Shown: positions 51,512 through 59,746, counted from the first letter of the stretch. The stretch is 64,000 nt of DNA from Planktotalea sp049680325 (GCF_049680325.1 NZ_JBAUHO010000359.1:1-64000); one strand, 5' to 3'. The notes: generated from the sequence alone by a model not told the origin. Numbers and translations are program-made.

Positions 51512-52738
51512 ATGGATGACTATAAAATAGAGCGATTGGGACATCAGGGCGACGGGATCGCTGCGGGTCCGGTGTTTGTGCCGCGGGTTTTGCCGGGGGA
51601 GCGCGTGCAGGGCATTCGCAATGGCGATCGGCTGAGCGATGTAAAGATTATCGAGCCGTCCGATTTGCGTGTCGCGGCTGTTTGTAAGCACTACAAGAAC
51701 TGCGGTGGCTGTCAGTTGCAGCACGCTGCAGAACCTTTCGTTGCGGAGTTCAAACAGCAAATCGTGCAAAGCGCGCTAGACGCGCACGGGATCGAGACAG
51801 AGTTTCTCCCGATTGTGACATCGCCCGCCAAAAGCCGACGCCGCGCGACGTTTGCGGTTCGACGGACCAAGAAAGGCGCGCTTTGGGGATTTCATGCGCG
51901 CGCCTCTGATACGGTAATCGCAGTGCCCGAGTGCCAGTTGGTCGTTCCGGAGTTGTTGCAGATTTCGCCGCTGATGGATGATCTGGCCAGTATCGGTGGA
52001 TCGCGAAAGGCGGAAATGTCGGTGAATGTGACGCTGTCGGAGGTAGGGCTTGATGTGCTTGTCACGGGCGGCAAGCCGCTGGATCAAGCGCTGACGATTG
52101 GCCTTTCGGGCGTTGTTGAGAAACACAAACTGGCGCGATTGACCTGGGATGAAGAAGTCATTGGCATGCGCAACCCACCGCACCAGCAATTTGGTGCAGC
52201 CAAAGTTGCGCCGCCGCCCGGCGCGTTTTTGCAAGCGACGCGGCACGGCCAAGATGCGCTGGTTTCTGCTGTCATGAAGGCGGTTGATGGCGCGCGAGGC
52301 GTTGATCTTTTTGCGGGATGCGGAACCTTTACACTGCCTTTGGCTGCGCGTTCGGAAATGTTGGGGGTCGAGGGTGATAAAGCGATGATCGCCGCGCTTG
52401 ATTCCGGATGGCGCAGGGCGGTTGGCCTAAAGAAGGTGGCTGCCGTGGCGCGAGATTTATTCCGTCGCCCGCTTATGCCTGACGAGTTCAAACACTTTGA
52501 CTTTGCCGTTCTTGATCCGCCGCGCGCGGGGGCACAGGCGCAAATTGCTGAAATAGCCAAAAGCGCATTGGCACAGGTGGCTTATGTGTCATGCAATCCT
52601 GTGACGTTTGCGCGCGATGCAAAAGCGTTGATCGAGGCGGGTTTTTCGCTTGATTGGGTGCAAGTTGTAGATCAATTCCGCTGGTCGTCGCATGTAGAGC
52701 TTGTGGGCAAGTTCTCGCGTTCACATATGCAACGCTAG
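51512..52738 (+). CDS. RumA/TrmA-type RNA (uracil-5-)-methyltransferase
   Basis: The 408-residue protein begins with a TRAM-like segment (IERLGHQGDGIAAGPVFVPRVLPGERVQG) and an iron-sulfur motif CKHYKNCGGCQLQH. The SAM site VDLFAGCGTFTLPLA and the catalytic cysteine in VAYVSCNPVTFARDA follow the DPPRAG motif. The family methylates C5 of a specific uridine in 23S rRNA (RlmC/RlmD) or tRNA (TrmA). The iron-sulfur cysteines favour the RlmD-like group, but the exact target is undetermined. It lies 15 bases after the ABC pair and 20 before the channel gene. Confidence 0.9.
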   Translation: MDDYKIERLGHQGDGIAAGPVFVPRVLPGERVQGIRNGDRLSDVKIIEPSDLRVAAVCKHYKNCGGCQLQHAAEPFVAEFKQQIVQSALDAHGIETEFLPIVTSPAKSRRRATFAVRRTKKGALWGFHARASDTVIAVPECQLVVPELLQISPLMDDLASIGGSRKAEMSVNVTLSEVGLDVLVTGGKPLDQALTIGLSGVVEKHKLARLTWDEEVIGMRNPPHQQFGAAKVAPPPGAFLQATRHGQDALVSAVMKAVDGARGVDLFAGCGTFTLPLAARSEMLGVEGDKAMIAALDSGWRRAVGLKKVAAVARDLFRRPLMPDEFKHFDFAVLDPPRAGAQAQIAEIAKSALAQVAYVSCNPVTFARDAKALIEAGFSLDWVQVVDQFRWSSHVELVGKFSRSHMQR

Positions 52739-52757
52739 GACCTGAAACAAAGAGGCT

Positions 52758-53549
52758 TTGATGCGGAAAAGACTGAATGCGTGGCTAGAGCAGACATGGA
52801 CGCAAAACTTTATTATCGGGGTTATCATTCTCAACGCGATTGTGTTGGGGCTGGAGACATCACCGCAGATCATGGCGCAGTTTGGCGTGGCCATCACAGC
52901 GATTGATACCGCGTGTCTTGCGGTTTTTGTTGCCGAGATTGCCGCGAAACTGATCGCGCGTGGCGGGCGGTTTTTCCGCGATGGGTGGAACCTTTTTGAT
53001 TTTGTAATCGTGGGCATCGCGCTGGTGCCAACGGCAGGCGGATTTTCTGTCCTGCGTGCATTGCGCATTTTGAGGGTTCTTCGCGTGGTTTCGGTGGCAC
53101 CGCGCTTGCGCCGCGTGGTTGAGGGTTTCATCACCGCGCTTCCCGGGATGGGCAGTGTTTTCCTGTTGATGTCGATTATTTTCTATATCGGGGCTGTCAT
53201 TGCGACCAAGCTGTTCGGCAGTAGCTTCCCCGAATGGTTCGGAACGCTCGGGCAATCCGGATATACGCTGTTTCAGGTTATGACGCTTGAAAGCTGGTCC
53301 ATGGGAATCGTGCGCCCAGTGATGGAGATCTATCCATATGCGTGGGCCTTCTTTGTACCCTTTATTCTGGTCACGACCTTTGCTGTGGTGAACCTTTTGG
53401 TCGGTTTGATTGTGAACTCCATGCAGGATGCGCATCAGGAGGAAGACCATCAGCGGACAGATGCCTATCGTGATGATGTTTTAGAGCGCTTAGGGGTCAT
53501 TGAAGAGCTATTGCGCGAAAAAGGTGACGGGCAAGAGCGCCAAGGCTAG
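52758..53549 (+). CDS. Voltage-gated bacterial sodium channel (NavBac family)
   Basis: The 263-residue protein has the six-segment layout of a single-domain channel. S4 (RALRILRVLRVVSVAPRLRRV, about 97-117) has arginines every third residue, the voltage sensor. The selectivity filter TLESWSM is at residues 176-182, matching sodium-selective NavBac channels such as NavAb, and S6 (FVPFILVTTFAVVNLLVGLIVNSMQ) follows. The C-terminal tail (EEDHQRTDAYRDDVLERLGVIEELL) is a likely coiled coil that tetramerises. Function as a sodium channel is inferred from the filter. Confidence 0.92.
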   Translation: MMRKRLNAWLEQTWTQNFIIGVIILNAIVLGLETSPQIMAQFGVAITAIDTACLAVFVAEIAAKLIARGGRFFRDGWNLFDFVIVGIALVPTAGGFSVLRALRILRVLRVVSVAPRLRRVVEGFITALPGMGSVFLLMSIIFYIGAVIATKLFGSSFPEWFGTLGQSGYTLFQVMTLESWSMGIVRPVMEIYPYAWAFFVPFILVTTFAVVNLLVGLIVNSMQDAHQEEDHQRTDAYRDDVLERLGVIEELLREKGDGQERQG

Positions 53550-53629
53550 CGAAAAGCTTTTGAGTGCGCGATGAGATCGGCTATGCACACTACAATTATA
53601 AAGCGCAGTTTTTTGAGGCAACGAGTTTG

Positions 53630-54124
53630 ATGAAAAGACGTATTCTTCTACTTTCTATGGCGTCGGCGTTTGTGCTGTCTGCCTGTGCGAGCAAGTTCAA
53701 GCGTTACCATGGTCCGGAAGTGACCCGTGTGATTGTCTATAAAGGGCAGCGCAAAATGCATCTGATGCACAAGGGCGAAGCATTGCGTACATATGATATC
53801 GGGTTGGGTTTCGCACCTTTCGAACACAAGCGCGAAGAGGGCGATGGCCGCACGCCGGAGGGCGAATACATCATTGATCGCCGCAACCCGAATTCAGAAT
53901 TCCATCTTTCGATCGGGATAAACTATCCCAATGAACAGGACGTTGCCAAAGCAAAGGCCGCAGGCGTGAAGCCGGGCGGAGATATCTTTATCCACGGTCG
54001 CCCCAGTAAATACGCAAAAGGCGGTCGTGATTGGACTGCGGGATGTATTGCTGTGACCAATAAGGAAATGGAACGGATTTATGCCATGGTCGAAAACGGC
54101 ACGCCGATCTCTATTTTTCCGTAA
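53630..54124 (+). CDS. L,D-transpeptidase (YkuD) lipoprotein
   Basis: From the ATG at 53630 the product has 164 residues with a lipoprotein signal (LLLSMASAFVLSAC, lipobox cysteine near residue 18). The YkuD catalytic block is IHGRPSKYAKGGRDWTAGCIAV, with the active-site cysteine in AGC. Such enzymes form 3-3 peptidoglycan cross-links or attach proteins to the wall. An upstream in-frame start at 53564 would add 22 residues and obscure the signal peptide. Its stop adjoins that of the CAP-domain gene. Confidence 0.9.
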   Translation: MKRRILLLSMASAFVLSACASKFKRYHGPEVTRVIVYKGQRKMHLMHKGEALRTYDIGLGFAPFEHKREEGDGRTPEGEYIIDRRNPNSEFHLSIGINYPNEQDVAKAKAAGVKPGGDIFIHGRPSKYAKGGRDWTAGCIAVTNKEMERIYAMVENGTPISIFP

Positions 54125-54670
54125 TTAGTTGCTTGCAAGCTGGAGCGAACCGCCAGCTTGCGCGCCTGTGACCAATGTCCACCAGATTTTGCCGTTTGAT
54201 TCCTGAAAATACGAAAAGCCCATTTGGGTTGCTGTTTTATCAAGAATAACGATTCGCGTGCTTGGCTCTTCCATCCATGCGGCGAGTGTTTCCAGCTCTG
54301 TCTCGTAGGTCTCGGAGATGTTTTCGCCTTTTAGCTGACCCGTATAACCGACGCGGCGCACACGTTCGATCGGAGAGGAGCCGTCAGAGCCGAAGTGCCA
54401 AGGGCGGTTTTGAACGGACATATCGCGCGAGTGTGTTGCCGCCGCCGCGTTCAGCTGGGCGTCGAGCTGCAACGGCGCAGCGCCAGAAGCCTGTCGCAGG
54501 GAGTTGACCGAATCAAGCATGCGGAACTGGATCTTCGAGGCGTCACCTGAGCCAATTCGATAGACTTTTGGTAGAGGCTTACCGTCGGGAGCGATCGTGC
54601 TTTGTTGTGATCCTGCGCAGGCAGAAAGAGCGAGTGCGGCCGAAACCAAAAGAAAACCAATGCGCATCAT
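54125..54670 (-). CDS. CAP/SCP-domain lipoprotein
   Basis: The 181-residue protein has a lipoprotein signal (GFLLVSAALALSAC) and a CAP domain (cysteine-rich secretory, antigen 5, PR-1 family) with AAAATHSRDMSVQNRPWHFGSDGSSPIERVRRVGY and GENISE. The histidine, glutamate and second histidine-like positions that form the CAP cavity are partly recognisable. The family has no single biochemical role in bacteria. It is placed between two L,D-transpeptidase genes, convergent with the first and divergent from the second. Confidence 0.85.
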   Translation of the reverse strand: MMRIGFLLVSAALALSACAGSQQSTIAPDGKPLPKVYRIGSGDASKIQFRMLDSVNSLRQASGAAPLQLDAQLNAAAATHSRDMSVQNRPWHFGSDGSSPIERVRRVGYTGQLKGENISETYETELETLAAWMEEPSTRIVILDKTATQMGFSYFQESNGKIWWTLVTGAQAGGSLQLASN

Positions 54671-54836
54671 AGTGTCGTATCCCAACTGAAGTTGCGTAGC
54701 ACTACTCCTCAATGCGTTGCGATTCAAACCCACAATCGGCCTGATCTTGCACATTCACGTCCGTTTGAATTGCGAGTGAGGCTTTCGCGCAATAATAGAG
54801 TAAGAAAAACGCGATATGTTTGAATCGGAGAACGGG

Positions 54837-55448
54837 ATGAGTGGTAAGATGACGAAAACACTGGATCGCCGCAGCTTTATTGGCGCGGCAGGGGCTGCGA
54901 TACTGGCAAGCCCGGCAATTGCGCAGGTTGCCGACGAGCCCAGCACAGGCACTGTCGAAATTGAAAAAGACATAAGCCAGGCAGTTCGCAGAAACATTTC
55001 CAGTTTCCGTTCGCTAGATTGGCGCCCTTATTTCAATAATCTGAACAACGGCGCTGTTCTTGTTGATATCTCAAGTCGCGCTTTGCATTTTTGGTCAGCA
55101 GATGGCGCTACATATAAATTGTACCCGTCTTCCGTGCCTTTGACGCCGGACCTGACGAAAAAAGGTCGCACAACAGTTGTTCGTAAAGTTGAGGGTCCAA
55201 CATGGCGCCCGACACCGTCGATGAAAAAGCGCAACCCGGAATGGCCTGACTTTGTTCCTGCTGGACCAGATAATCCGCTTGGCACGCATGCATTGTATCT
55301 GAGCTGGACCTATTATCGCATTCACGGCACCCACGATACGCGGAAAATCGGCCGTAGATCATCAAATGGCTGTATTGGGTTATATAATGAACACATCGCT
55401 CAGCTGTTCAGTATGACAAAGGTTGGCACACAAGTGTTGCTAATTTGA
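54837..55448 (+). CDS. L,D-transpeptidase (YkuD) with a Tat-type signal
   Basis: The 203-residue product (ATG at 54837, preceded by CGGAGAA) has an N-terminal LDRRSFIGAAGAAILASPAIAQ stretch: twin arginines, hydrophobic core and an AxA-type cleavage site, consistent with Tat export. The YkuD block is YYRIHGTHDTRKIGRRSSNGCIGLY, with the catalytic cysteine in NGC. An in-frame ATG at 54816 is less well positioned. This is the second L,D-transpeptidase in 2 kb; it presumably acts in the periplasm on peptidoglycan. Confidence 0.88.
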   Translation: MSGKMTKTLDRRSFIGAAGAAILASPAIAQVADEPSTGTVEIEKDISQAVRRNISSFRSLDWRPYFNNLNNGAVLVDISSRALHFWSADGATYKLYPSSVPLTPDLTKKGRTTVVRKVEGPTWRPTPSMKKRNPEWPDFVPAGPDNPLGTHALYLSWTYYRIHGTHDTRKIGRRSSNGCIGLYNEHIAQLFSMTKVGTQVLLI

Positions 55449-55595
55449 CGACATAATGGCGATCTTGAGTCCTTAAGTTAAAAGATGGGTTTGCATTCCC
55501 TGATAATAACTGGTTAGAACGGGGCACGAGGTTTAAGTCTTGGGTGCTTAATGTCCTATGAACAGGGCTTTAGGCGAATTCTAGAGGATACTACT

Positions 55596-55781
55596 ATGAA
55601 AAAAATCGCACTTGCTGCTGCACTGTCCGTCGCTGCTTCTACAGCATTCGCCGGCAACATGTCCGCTCCTATCATGGAAGCGCCAATCATCGTTGAGGAA
55701 GCCGTTGCCGGTTCTTCTTCTTCTGGCATCCTGGTTCCACTGCTCATTCTTGCAGTTGTAGCCGCGGCCGCAGCTTCCTAA
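55596..55781 (+). CDS. Small exported protein with a C-terminal hydrophobic tail
   Basis: The 61-residue product starts MKKIALAAALSVAASTAFAG, a clean Sec signal peptide with an AFA cleavage site, followed by a short acidic proline-containing stretch (APIMEAPIIVEE), a serine run (GSSSSG) and a hydrophobic tail (ILVPLLILAVVAAAAAS). After processing it would be a tiny membrane-anchored peptide of about 42 residues. I do not recognise a function; it resembles small conserved proteins seen near hemH in roseobacters. The ATG at 55596 follows AGAGGATA. A strong terminator lies immediately after the gene. Confidence 0.82.
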   Translation: MKKIALAAALSVAASTAFAGNMSAPIMEAPIIVEEAVAGSSSSGILVPLLILAVVAAAAAS

Positions 55782-55809
55782 GCTCACGCTTAGAAAACTG
55801 ATTTGGAAG

Positions 55810-55840
55810 GGCAGTGCTTCGGCGCTGCCTTTTCTTATTT
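55810..55840 (+). terminator. Intrinsic terminator of the small exported protein gene
   Basis: GGCAGTGC (55810-55817) and GCGCTGCC (55822-55829) form an 8-bp stem with a TTCG tetraloop and a following TTTTCTTATTT tail. The stem has one G-U wobble. Confidence 0.9.
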
Positions 55841-55861
55841 CAGGATCAGGTTTTCTGATTG

Positions 55862-55927
55862 AGCGCGCTAACGCGCGCGCTTGTTGAGCATGACCTTGGG
55901 GTCATGCAGCTTGGGGCTTTGCCCCAA
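55862..55927. repeat. Cluster of three hairpins between convergent genes
   Basis: Three consecutive perfect hairpins are present: AGCGCGC/GCGCGCT at 55862-55881, GCATGACC/GGTCATGC with a 4-base loop at 55888-55107+800 (that is 55888-55907), and TTGGGGC/GCCCCAA at 55911-55927. They are followed by ACCCCAGGATATTTT. They may act as terminators for hemH or be a copy of a dispersed extragenic palindromic element. Confidence 0.7.
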
Positions 55928-55964
55928 ACCCCAGGATATTTTGAGAGAGAGGAAGGCAGGCTGT

Positions 55965-57029
55965 TTATTCGAGCCAGCCTTTTAGATTGTCCTCGATCAC
56001 CGCCGAGAGCGCTGTGATATGTGCCGCATCATCATTGAGGCAAGGGATATAGGTGAAATGTTCGCCGCCACCTTCTTCAAAGCTTTCTTTGATCTCTTCG
56101 TTGATCTCTTCGAGCGTTTCGATGCAATCAGCGGAAAAGGCAGGGGCGATTACGGCGATGTTCTTTTTGCCATCTTCCTTCGCCAGTCTTGCGACTTCTT
56201 CGACGGTATAGGGCTGAAGCCATTCTTCCGGACCGAATTTGGATTGGAATGTCGTTGTGATTTCGGTGTCGGCCCAGCCAAGGCGTTCTTTTAGAAGACG
56301 CGTCGTTTTCTGGCATTGGCAGTGATACGGGTCGCCCTCCATCAAATAACGTTGCGGCACGCCGTGATAGGAACAGACCAGAATGTCAGGCTTGTTTTCT
56401 GCAGCGGCATAGGCGCGTTCGACGGATTGGGCGAGTGCGTCGATATAAAGCGGATGTTCGAAGTAGGGTTCGATCGTGCGCGCTGCGGGTTGCCATTTTT
56501 CTTCCATAAGGACGCGGAAGAACTGGTCGTTGGCCGTTGCAGAGGTGGCGCCAGCGTAGTGGGGATAAAGGGGCACAAAGAGGATCTTGGTACAGCCCGC
56601 TTTTATCATCGCCCTTACTTTGCTTTTGGTGGACGGGTTGCCGTAGCGCATGCAAAAATCAACCATGACGTTATCGCCATAACGGGTCTGCATCGCCGTG
56701 GTCATTTTTTCGGTTTGCTGTTTGGTGATGGTCATCAGGGGACTTTCGTCCGCCTCGTTGTTCCAGATGGAACGATAGGCAGCACCCGATGTGAAGGGGC
56801 GTTTGGACAGGATAATCAGTTGCAATAATGGCTGCCATTTCCACGGGGCGTAATCGATGACGCGGCGATCCGAAAGAAATTCGCTCAGATAGCGGCGCAT
56901 GGACCAGTAATCTGTGTTATCGGGCGTTCCGAGATTTGACAGCAGTATGCCAACCTTGGCAGCTGGAATCTTCGGGTGATCTTTGGGTGCATGCGCTGGG
57001 CAGGTGGCGGGGACGTTGGCGTCAAACAT
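55965..57029 (-). CDS. hemH: Ferrochelatase
   Basis: Ferrochelatase inserts ferrous iron into protoporphyrin IX, the last step of heme synthesis. The 354-residue protein has GILLSNLGTPDNTDYWSMRRYLSEFLSDRRV at the N-terminus, LFVPLYPHYAGATSATAND in the middle, VCSYHGVPQRY with the metal-binding histidine, and ITTTFQSKFGPEEWLQPYT plus APAFSADCIETLEEI near the end. The ATG at 57029 is in good context. Heme also connects to the hemW chaperone encoded 28 kb away. Confidence 0.96.
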   Translation of the reverse strand: MFDANVPATCPAHAPKDHPKIPAAKVGILLSNLGTPDNTDYWSMRRYLSEFLSDRRVIDYAPWKWQPLLQLIILSKRPFTSGAAYRSIWNNEADESPLMTITKQQTEKMTTAMQTRYGDNVMVDFCMRYGNPSTKSKVRAMIKAGCTKILFVPLYPHYAGATSATANDQFFRVLMEEKWQPAARTIEPYFEHPLYIDALAQSVERAYAAAENKPDILVCSYHGVPQRYLMEGDPYHCQCQKTTRLLKERLGWADTEITTTFQSKFGPEEWLQPYTVEEVARLAKEDGKKNIAVIAPAFSADCIETLEEINEEIKESFEEGGGEHFTYIPCLNDDAAHITALSAVIEDNLKGWLE

Positions 57030-57083
57030 GTCGATTCTCCGAGTGGTCGGTTCTATGGCGAGATAGGGGATTTGAGCGTTTGG

Positions 57084-57881
57084 TCAATCACCTAGAGGCT
57101 TTTCTGTGGTTTTGAGTGCATCGGCGAGGCGTGCTGTAGCAGAACCGGGTCGCAAGGGCTTGGGTTGATCTGCGGACGGTGCCCAGCCCGAGAGAAAGAG
57201 GAACTCAAATGTAGCGATGATCTTTCCATCCTCTGCGAAGGTTCTGGCATAAATCTCGGCGCACCGTTCGAACACCGCGCGCCGCGTGGGGCGCCGTAGG
57301 CGTGCAGCAAGTGCATTGGTTTCGCCAAATGCGCGTAGATCTCGCATCAGATGCTGCGCGCTGGCATAGCTTGTGCGCACTGTGACGCTATCGGCGACAG
57401 GTAGGGCAAGACCGGCACGTTGCAGTAGCGCGCCGAGATCGCGGACTTCACCCATTGGCGCAATGCGTGGGGACAAGCCACCTGTGACATCGCTTTCCGC
57501 CTGTGCAAGGCTTGTGCGCAGCTCATGCAGGGTCTGTCCGCCAAGGCAGACGGCCTGAAACAAGCCATCGGGCCGCAATGCGCGGGCGGATTGGATTATC
57601 TGTCCAACAGGATCATTGGCCCAATGGAGCGCCATGAAGTGCAGCGCGAGATCATAGCCGTTGCCCGGTATTTCCAGCGTGTCACTGTCTTCGATGCGAT
57701 GCGCATTGGGTAGCAGATCAGGCGTAGGGCCGACGATCAAAGGTTTCGTAAACGTTCTGTTAACCAGACTCAGGCGATCAAGGCATTCATCGCGTGCGAT
57801 ATCGACGAGAAAGCTGTCGCTGGCGCGAAGGCGGTTTCGGATCAGCGCGTGGCGATCTGTCAGGAGGGGCGGCGTTTGCAT
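57084..57881 (-). CDS. SAM-dependent methyltransferase-like protein (BioC/NDUFAF5-type)
   Basis: The 265-residue protein resembles class I methyltransferases of the BioC/NDUFAF5 type: LALHFMALHWANDPVGQIIQSARALRPDGLFQAVCLGG corresponds to the post-II region. The classical SAM motif I is not clear; the segment that should carry it (KPLIVGPTPDLLP) lacks the usual glycine-rich DxGxG form, so activity is uncertain. The ATG at 57881 overlaps the divergent comF-type start region by six bases. hemH follows on the same strand after 54 bases. Confidence 0.75.
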   Translation of the reverse strand: MQTPPLLTDRHALIRNRLRASDSFLVDIARDECLDRLSLVNRTFTKPLIVGPTPDLLPNAHRIEDSDTLEIPGNGYDLALHFMALHWANDPVGQIIQSARALRPDGLFQAVCLGGQTLHELRTSLAQAESDVTGGLSPRIAPMGEVRDLGALLQRAGLALPVADSVTVRTSYASAQHLMRDLRAFGETNALAARLRRPTRRAVFERCAEIYARTFAEDGKIIATFEFLFLSGWAPSADQPKPLRPGSATARLADALKTTEKPLGD

Positions 57882-58625
57882 ACATCACGTCTTATTGCGA
57901 GGAGCGCTGGGTTTCAAACGCTCTTGCATGCGGTGTTTCCGCCCGAATGTCTGTCATGCCGCGCGCGGGTGGCAAATGATGATGGTTTGTGTGGTCCCTG
58001 TTGGCGCGACACGGCGTTCATTACCGGTGCCGTTTGCGATGGTTGTGGGGTTCCTATGCACGGCGATGTGCAAAGCGGTGATCGCTGCGATGATTGTTTA
58101 GAGATCGCGAGGCCGTGGTCGCAAGGGCGTGCTGCGCTGCTTTACAAAGACAGGGGCCGCGCGTTGGTCTTGGCACTCAAGCATGGTGATCGACATGATA
58201 TTGTACGCCCTGCGGGGCGATGGATGGCAAATGTTGCGCGTGAAATTATGCGGGACGATGCCGTTGTTGCGCCAGTTCCGTTGCATTGGGTGCGTATGGT
58301 GCGGCGGCGCTATAATCAATCAGGCCTGATTGCGGCGTCTATGGCGCGTAGTTTGAGCGCGCCGTTTTGCGCGGACTTGTTGACCCGAACGCGCGCGACG
58401 GCTTCGCTCGACGGGAAATCGCGCGAGGCGCGGTTCAATGAACTCAAAGGCGCGATCGCCGTGAATGCCAAGCGGGCGCATCTGATCGCGGGGCGGCCTG
58501 TGGTGTTGGTTGATGATGTTATGACCTCAGGGGCGACTCTGGCGGCCTGCGCGGACGCTTGTCTTGCATCACGCGCAAGCGAGGTTTGTGTCGTTACCCT
58601 AGCGCGCGTCGCAAAGGATGACTAA
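57876..58625 (+). CDS. ComF-family phosphoribosyltransferase
   Basis: The 249-residue protein has zinc-finger-like cysteine pairs near the N-terminus (CLSCRARVANDDGLCGPCW, CDGCGVPM, CDDCLE), then a PRTase domain with ALKHGDRHD and the PRPP loop VVLVDDVMTSGATL. ComF proteins take part in DNA uptake and recombination in competent bacteria. The proposed start is the TTG at 57876, because AGGAGG lies 8 bases before it; an ATG at 57849 is an alternative but lacks a comparable ribosome-binding site and overlaps the divergent methyltransferase gene by 33 bases. Confidence 0.8.
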   Translation: MHTSRLIARSAGFQTLLHAVFPPECLSCRARVANDDGLCGPCWRDTAFITGAVCDGCGVPMHGDVQSGDRCDDCLEIARPWSQGRAALLYKDRGRALVLALKHGDRHDIVRPAGRWMANVAREIMRDDAVVAPVPLHWVRMVRRRYNQSGLIAASMARSLSAPFCADLLTRTRATASLDGKSREARFNELKGAIAVNAKRAHLIAGRPVVLVDDVMTSGATLAACADACLASRASEVCVVTLARVAKDD

Positions 58626-58658
58626 GTTGCACGCAACCTGAGACAAAGGATGTTTGTG

Positions 58659-58916
58659 ATGAAACCTGTTGAAATCTACACTTCGCCGCTTTGCGGATTC
58701 TGCCACGCTGCGAAACGTCTTTTGACGTCCAAAGGCGTCGAGTTTTCGGAAGTTGACGTTTTGATGAACCCTGAGCGCAAGGCAGAGATGATCCAGCGCG
58801 CAAATGGGGGCCGCACTGTGCCACAGATTTTCATTGGCGAAACCCATGTGGGTGGCTGCGATGAGTTGCACGCATTAGAGCGCGCAGGCAAGCTGGATAC
58901 GCTGTTAGCGGCATGA
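58659..58916 (+). CDS. grxC: Glutaredoxin 3
   Basis: The 85-residue protein begins MKPVEIYTSPLCGFCHAAKRLL with the active site CGFC, and contains RTVPQIFIG and GGCDELHALE, typical of GrxC. It reduces protein disulfides with glutathione. The ATG at 58659 is 8 bases after AAAGGA and is preferred to ATG 58650. The stop overlaps the start of the nitrilase gene by four bases. Confidence 0.95.
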   Translation: MKPVEIYTSPLCGFCHAAKRLLTSKGVEFSEVDVLMNPERKAEMIQRANGGRTVPQIFIGETHVGGCDELHALERAGKLDTLLAA

Positions 58917-59746
58917 TGCAAGCGGCCTTGATCCAGACCACATCGAGCGATGATCCACGTGAGAACCTAGCGCGCATTTCGGCTAAAATCAGGAGCGCGG
59001 TGAATGATGGCGCAGGCTTTGTCCTGACGCCAGAGGTGAGCAATTGCGTTTCCTCAAGCCGTTCGCACCAACAGGGTGTTTTGCAGTTTGAGACGGATGA
59101 TCTTTCCCTTGCAGGCTACCGCGCGCTGGCTGCGGAGTTGGGAATTTGGCTGCTCATCGGATCATTGGCGTTAAAGACAGGGGATGCTGACGGGCGTTTC
59201 GCCAACCGTTCATTTGTGATTGATCCAAGCGGCACGGTGACGTCGCGCTATGACAAAATTCATATGTTCGATGTCGATGTGACACCTGAAGAAACCTATC
59301 GGGAATCAGATGGGTATCGGCCTGGCGCGCGCGCTATTGTCAGCGAGACACCGTTCGGCAAGTTGGGCTTGAGCATTTGTTATGATGTGCGGTTTGCCTA
59401 TCTGTATCGCGCTTTGGCGAAGGCAGGTGCAGAGATTTTGACAGTTCCAGCCGCGTTTTCGCCTGTTACAGGCAAGGCGCATTGGGAATCATTGCTGCGT
59501 GCACGTGCAATTGAAACGGGATGTTATGTTCTGGCCCCCGCACAAACGGGAACCCATTCGGTGAGCCGCGGCAAAGAACGGCGCACTTATGGGCATTCGC
59601 TGGCTATTTCGCCTTGGGGTGAAGTTCTGGCAGATGGCGGAACCGAGGAAGGCGTCGTTGCTGTTGAACTCGACCCGTCGAAAGTGGCAGAAGCGAGGGG
59701 CAAGATCGCGGCGCTGCGCCATGATCGTGAGTTTGAAGGTCCCTGA
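58913..59746 (+). CDS. Carbon-nitrogen hydrolase (nitrilase superfamily)
   Basis: The 277-residue protein has the three catalytic positions of the family: glutamate in FVLTPEVSN, lysine in RYDKIHMFDV and cysteine in LGLSICYDVRFAYLYR. This motif set is closest to the Nit branch (deaminated glutathione amidase or omega-amidase). The neighbouring glutaredoxin gives weak contextual support for glutathione metabolism. ATG 58913 overlaps the grxC stop; ATG 58916 is equally possible. The following gene overlaps by one base. Confidence 0.9.
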   Translation: MMQAALIQTTSSDDPRENLARISAKIRSAVNDGAGFVLTPEVSNCVSSSRSHQQGVLQFETDDLSLAGYRALAAELGIWLLIGSLALKTGDADGRFANRSFVIDPSGTVTSRYDKIHMFDVDVTPEETYRESDGYRPGARAIVSETPFGKLGLSICYDVRFAYLYRALAKAGAEILTVPAAFSPVTGKAHWESLLRARAIETGCYVLAPAQTGTHSVSRGKERRTYGHSLAISPWGEVLADGGTEEGVVAVELDPSKVAEARGKIAALRHDREFEGP

